This document shows positions 34,424 through 36,115 of a DNA stretch of 36,115 nucleotides, in pieces. How positions within the stretch are numbered: the first letter of the stretch is position 1; the number at the start of each line of letters is the position of its first letter. Location of the stretch: positions 1 to 36,115 of the forward strand of contig NZ_WVIC01000041.1 of the NCBI RefSeq assembly GCF_009939295.1. The letters run 5' to 3'. Under the pieces are notes generated by a model, which ran no database searches, was not told where the DNA came from, and saw only the letters and a program-made list of their open reading frames with translations. This stretch comes from Petrachloros mirabilis ULC683. Its GTDB lineage: Bacteria > Cyanobacteriota > Cyanobacteriia > Thermosynechococcales > Thermosynechococcaceae. The translations under genes were made by a program, and so were the position numbers.

Positions 34424-36055
34424 ATGCTTGCAGTGCTTACCTCAACTTCACAAACCCTCCCAACCCCGTCTGCGCCATCCACAGCCCCGGACGCCCTGGA
34501 TCGGCAGATGATTGCCATTCTGGACTTTGGCTCTCAATACTCCGAGCTGATTGCCCGTCGAATTCGAGAAACTCAGGTCTACTCTGAGGTGCTCTCCTAT
34601 CGCACCTCCGCTGAACAATTACGACAGCTCAACCCCTGTGGCATCATCCTCTCGGGGGGGCCAAATTCGGTCTATGACAAGTTTGCCCCGCTCTGCGATC
34701 CGGAAATTTGGAATTTAGACATTCCAGTTTTGGGGGTTTGCTACGGCATGCAACTGATGGTGCAGCAGTTGGGCGGCCAGGTAGAGCGCGCCGCCAATGC
34801 GGAGTATGGCAAGGCGGCACTGTTCATTGACGACCCCACAGATCTGCTCACCAATGTGAGTCACGAGTCTACCATGTGGATGAGCCATGGCGACTCTGTG
34901 ACGCAGTTGCCAGACGGATTTAAAACCCTGGCGCATACCACGAATACCCCCTGTGCTGCGATCGCAGATCACGGTCGTCACTTTTATGGCGTGCAGTTTC
35001 ACCCCGAAGTCGTCCACTCTGAAGGTGGGTTAGCACTCATTCGTAACTTCGTCTACCACATTTGCGAATGTGAGCCCACCTGGACCACAGCCACCTTTGT
35101 CGAAGAGGCGATTCGCGAAATCCGCGCCAAGATTGGCAGCAAACGGGTGTTATTGGCGCTCTCAGGGGGGGTTGACTCTTCCACCCTCGCCTTCTTGCTC
35201 TATAAGGCTATTGGCGATCAGCTCACCTGCATGTTTATCGATCAAGGCTTCATGCGCAAGCGGGAACCTGAACGCCTTGTGAAACTGTTTCGAGAGCAAT
35301 TTCACATCCCCGTAGAATATGTGATGGCTCGGGATCGTTTTCTGAAGCAGCTAGAGGGCGTGAGCGACCCCGAAGTGAAACGCAAGCGCATTGGCCACGA
35401 ATTCATTCAGGTCTTTGAAGAAGAATCTCGCCGCCTTGGCCCCTTCGACTACTTAGCCCAGGGCACCCTCTACCCCGATGTCATTGAGTCGGCTGACACC
35501 AACGTCGATCCGGAAACAGGTGAGCGGGTCGCAGTCAAAATTAAGAGCCATCACAACGTCGGTGGTTTACCCAAAGATCTCCGCTTCAAGCTGGTAGAAC
35601 CCCTGCGTAAATTGTTCAAAGACGAAGTGCGCCAGGTTGGACGAGCCTTGGGACTACCAGAAGAAATTGTTAAGCGCCATCCATTCCCCGGCCCTGGCTT
35701 GGCCATTCGCATCATTGGAGAAGTCACCTCTGAGCGGCTGAATATCCTCCGAGATGCCGACTTTATCGTGCGCCAGGAAATTAATCGCTCGGGACATTAC
35801 AACGACTTTTGGCAAGCCTTTGCCGTTCTTCTGCCGATTCGGAGCGTTGGCGTTATGGGTGATCAGCGAACCTATGCTCATCCGGTGGTATTGCGTCTGG
35901 TGTCCAGCGAAGATGGCATGACCGCAGACTGGTCCCGCGCACCTTACGAATTGCTAGAGAAAATCTCTAATCGGATTGTCAACGAGGTCGAAGGGGTTAA
36001 CCGCGTCGTTTACGACATTACCTCGAAACCCCCTGGCACCATTGAATGGGAGTAG
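34424..36055 (+). CDS. guaA: GMP synthase (glutamine-hydrolysing)
   Basis: 543 residues from the ATG at 34424; the upstream in-frame TTG at 34376 adds residues not found in the family. It converts XMP to GMP with glutamine as ammonia donor. The N-terminal glutaminase has [18 protein letters not shown], nucleophile [10 protein letters not shown] (Cys about 105), and [15 protein letters not shown] (His about 192, Glu two after). The ATP pyrophosphatase domain has the PP-loop [12 protein letters not shown] (about 246), then [11 protein letters not shown] and the dimerisation domain ending [18 protein letters not shown]. The N-terminus carries an extra 28-residue Thr/Pro-rich stretch before MIAILDF, common in cyanobacteria. 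Confidence 0.97.
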   Translation: MLAVLTSTSQTLPTPSAPSTAPDALDRQMIAILDFGSQYSELIARRIRETQVYSEVLSYRTSAEQLRQLNPCGIILSGGPNSVYDKFAPLCDPEIWNLDIPVLGVCYGMQLMVQQLGGQVERAANAEYGKAALFIDDPTDLLTNVSHESTMWMSHGDSVTQLPDGFKTLAHTTNTPCAAIADHGRHFYGVQFHPEVVHSEGGLALIRNFVYHICECEPTWTTATFVEEAIREIRAKIGSKRVLLALSGGVDSSTLAFLLYKAIGDQLTCMFIDQGFMRKREPERLVKLFREQFHIPVEYVMARDRFLKQLEGVSDPEVKRKRIGHEFIQVFEEESRRLGPFDYLAQGTLYPDVIESADTNVDPETGERVAVKIKSHHNVGGLPKDLRFKLVEPLRKLFKDEVRQVGRALGLPEEIVKRHPFPGPGLAIRIIGEVTSERLNILRDADFIVRQEINRSGHYNDFWQAFAVLLPIRSVGVMGDQRTYAHPVVLRLVSSEDGMTADWSRAPYELLEKISNRIVNEVEGVNRVVYDITSKPPGTIEWE

Positions 36056-36115
36056 CCTAAACGTAACTACTCAGGCTGAGGCAGTGGTGCTTGAGGATTG
36101 CCAGCAAACAGGTTG

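Noticed and set aside
1-36115. tRNA, rRNA or CRISPR array
   Set aside because: No T-arm signature with a matching acceptor stem, no rRNA sequence and no regularly spaced direct repeats were seen.

Overview
The window is chromosomal DNA from a cyanobacterium. The evidence is the oxygenic-photosynthesis genes (psb27 for photosystem II assembly, btpA for photosystem I biogenesis), the acpP-fabF-tkt cluster, cbiD next to guaA, and at least 21 copies of the HIP1 octamer GCGATCGC. I cannot name the genus; gene content and a GC content of roughly 50-55 % fit a Leptolyngbya-like or Synechococcales-type genome. There are no rRNA genes, CRISPR array or prophage, and I recognised no tRNA gene. Most of the window is ordinary core genome with small accessory islands (toxin-antitoxin remnant, two Uma2 proteins, DUF29, short palindromic repeats).

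Layout. 1-1450: frameshifted RelE/HigB-type toxin remnant, intact HTH antitoxin, a doubtful hypothetical ORF, and a MMADHC-like protein. 1418-5159: type I ABC exporter (-), Nif11-like small protein (+), AI-2E/PerM permease (+). 5203-8205: a palindromic repeat, selO (-) and a triple-SLBB polysaccharide export protein (-). 8492-11702: asnS, a DUF790 (Bax1-like) nuclease and a small unknown protein (+). 11650-15098: a two-RCK potassium-channel-like protein (-) divergent from a CHAD protein (+). 15162-19642 (-): FolK-Nudix fusion, a possible structured leader, two TVP38/VTT membrane proteins and a lipoamide-dehydrogenase-like flavoprotein. 19798-22277: btpA, second copy of the palindromic repeat, DUF29, a MITE-like element, Uma2. 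22374-27628 (-): PLP aminotransferase, tkt, fabF, acpP. 27958-31289 (+): HdrB-like protein, Uma2, catalytically degenerate alpha/beta hydrolase overlapping ureF. 31482-36055: phosphoribosyltransferase (+), psb27-tatA (-), cbiD and guaA (+).

How the genes work together. acpP and fabF act in fatty-acid elongation; tkt acts in the Calvin cycle and pentose phosphate pathway. The VTT-VTT-flavoprotein run looks like a membrane-associated redox module. psb27 and tatA both concern proteins at the thylakoid membrane. The most unusual items are the FolK-Nudix fusion, the RCK-pore-RCK channel with a GGYGD filter-like motif, the pseudo-hydrolase/UreF overlap, the possible structured RNA upstream of the VTT operon, and a dispersed palindrome whose 12-bp stem is conserved while its loop differs. 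No wholly new multi-gene system is convincingly visible.
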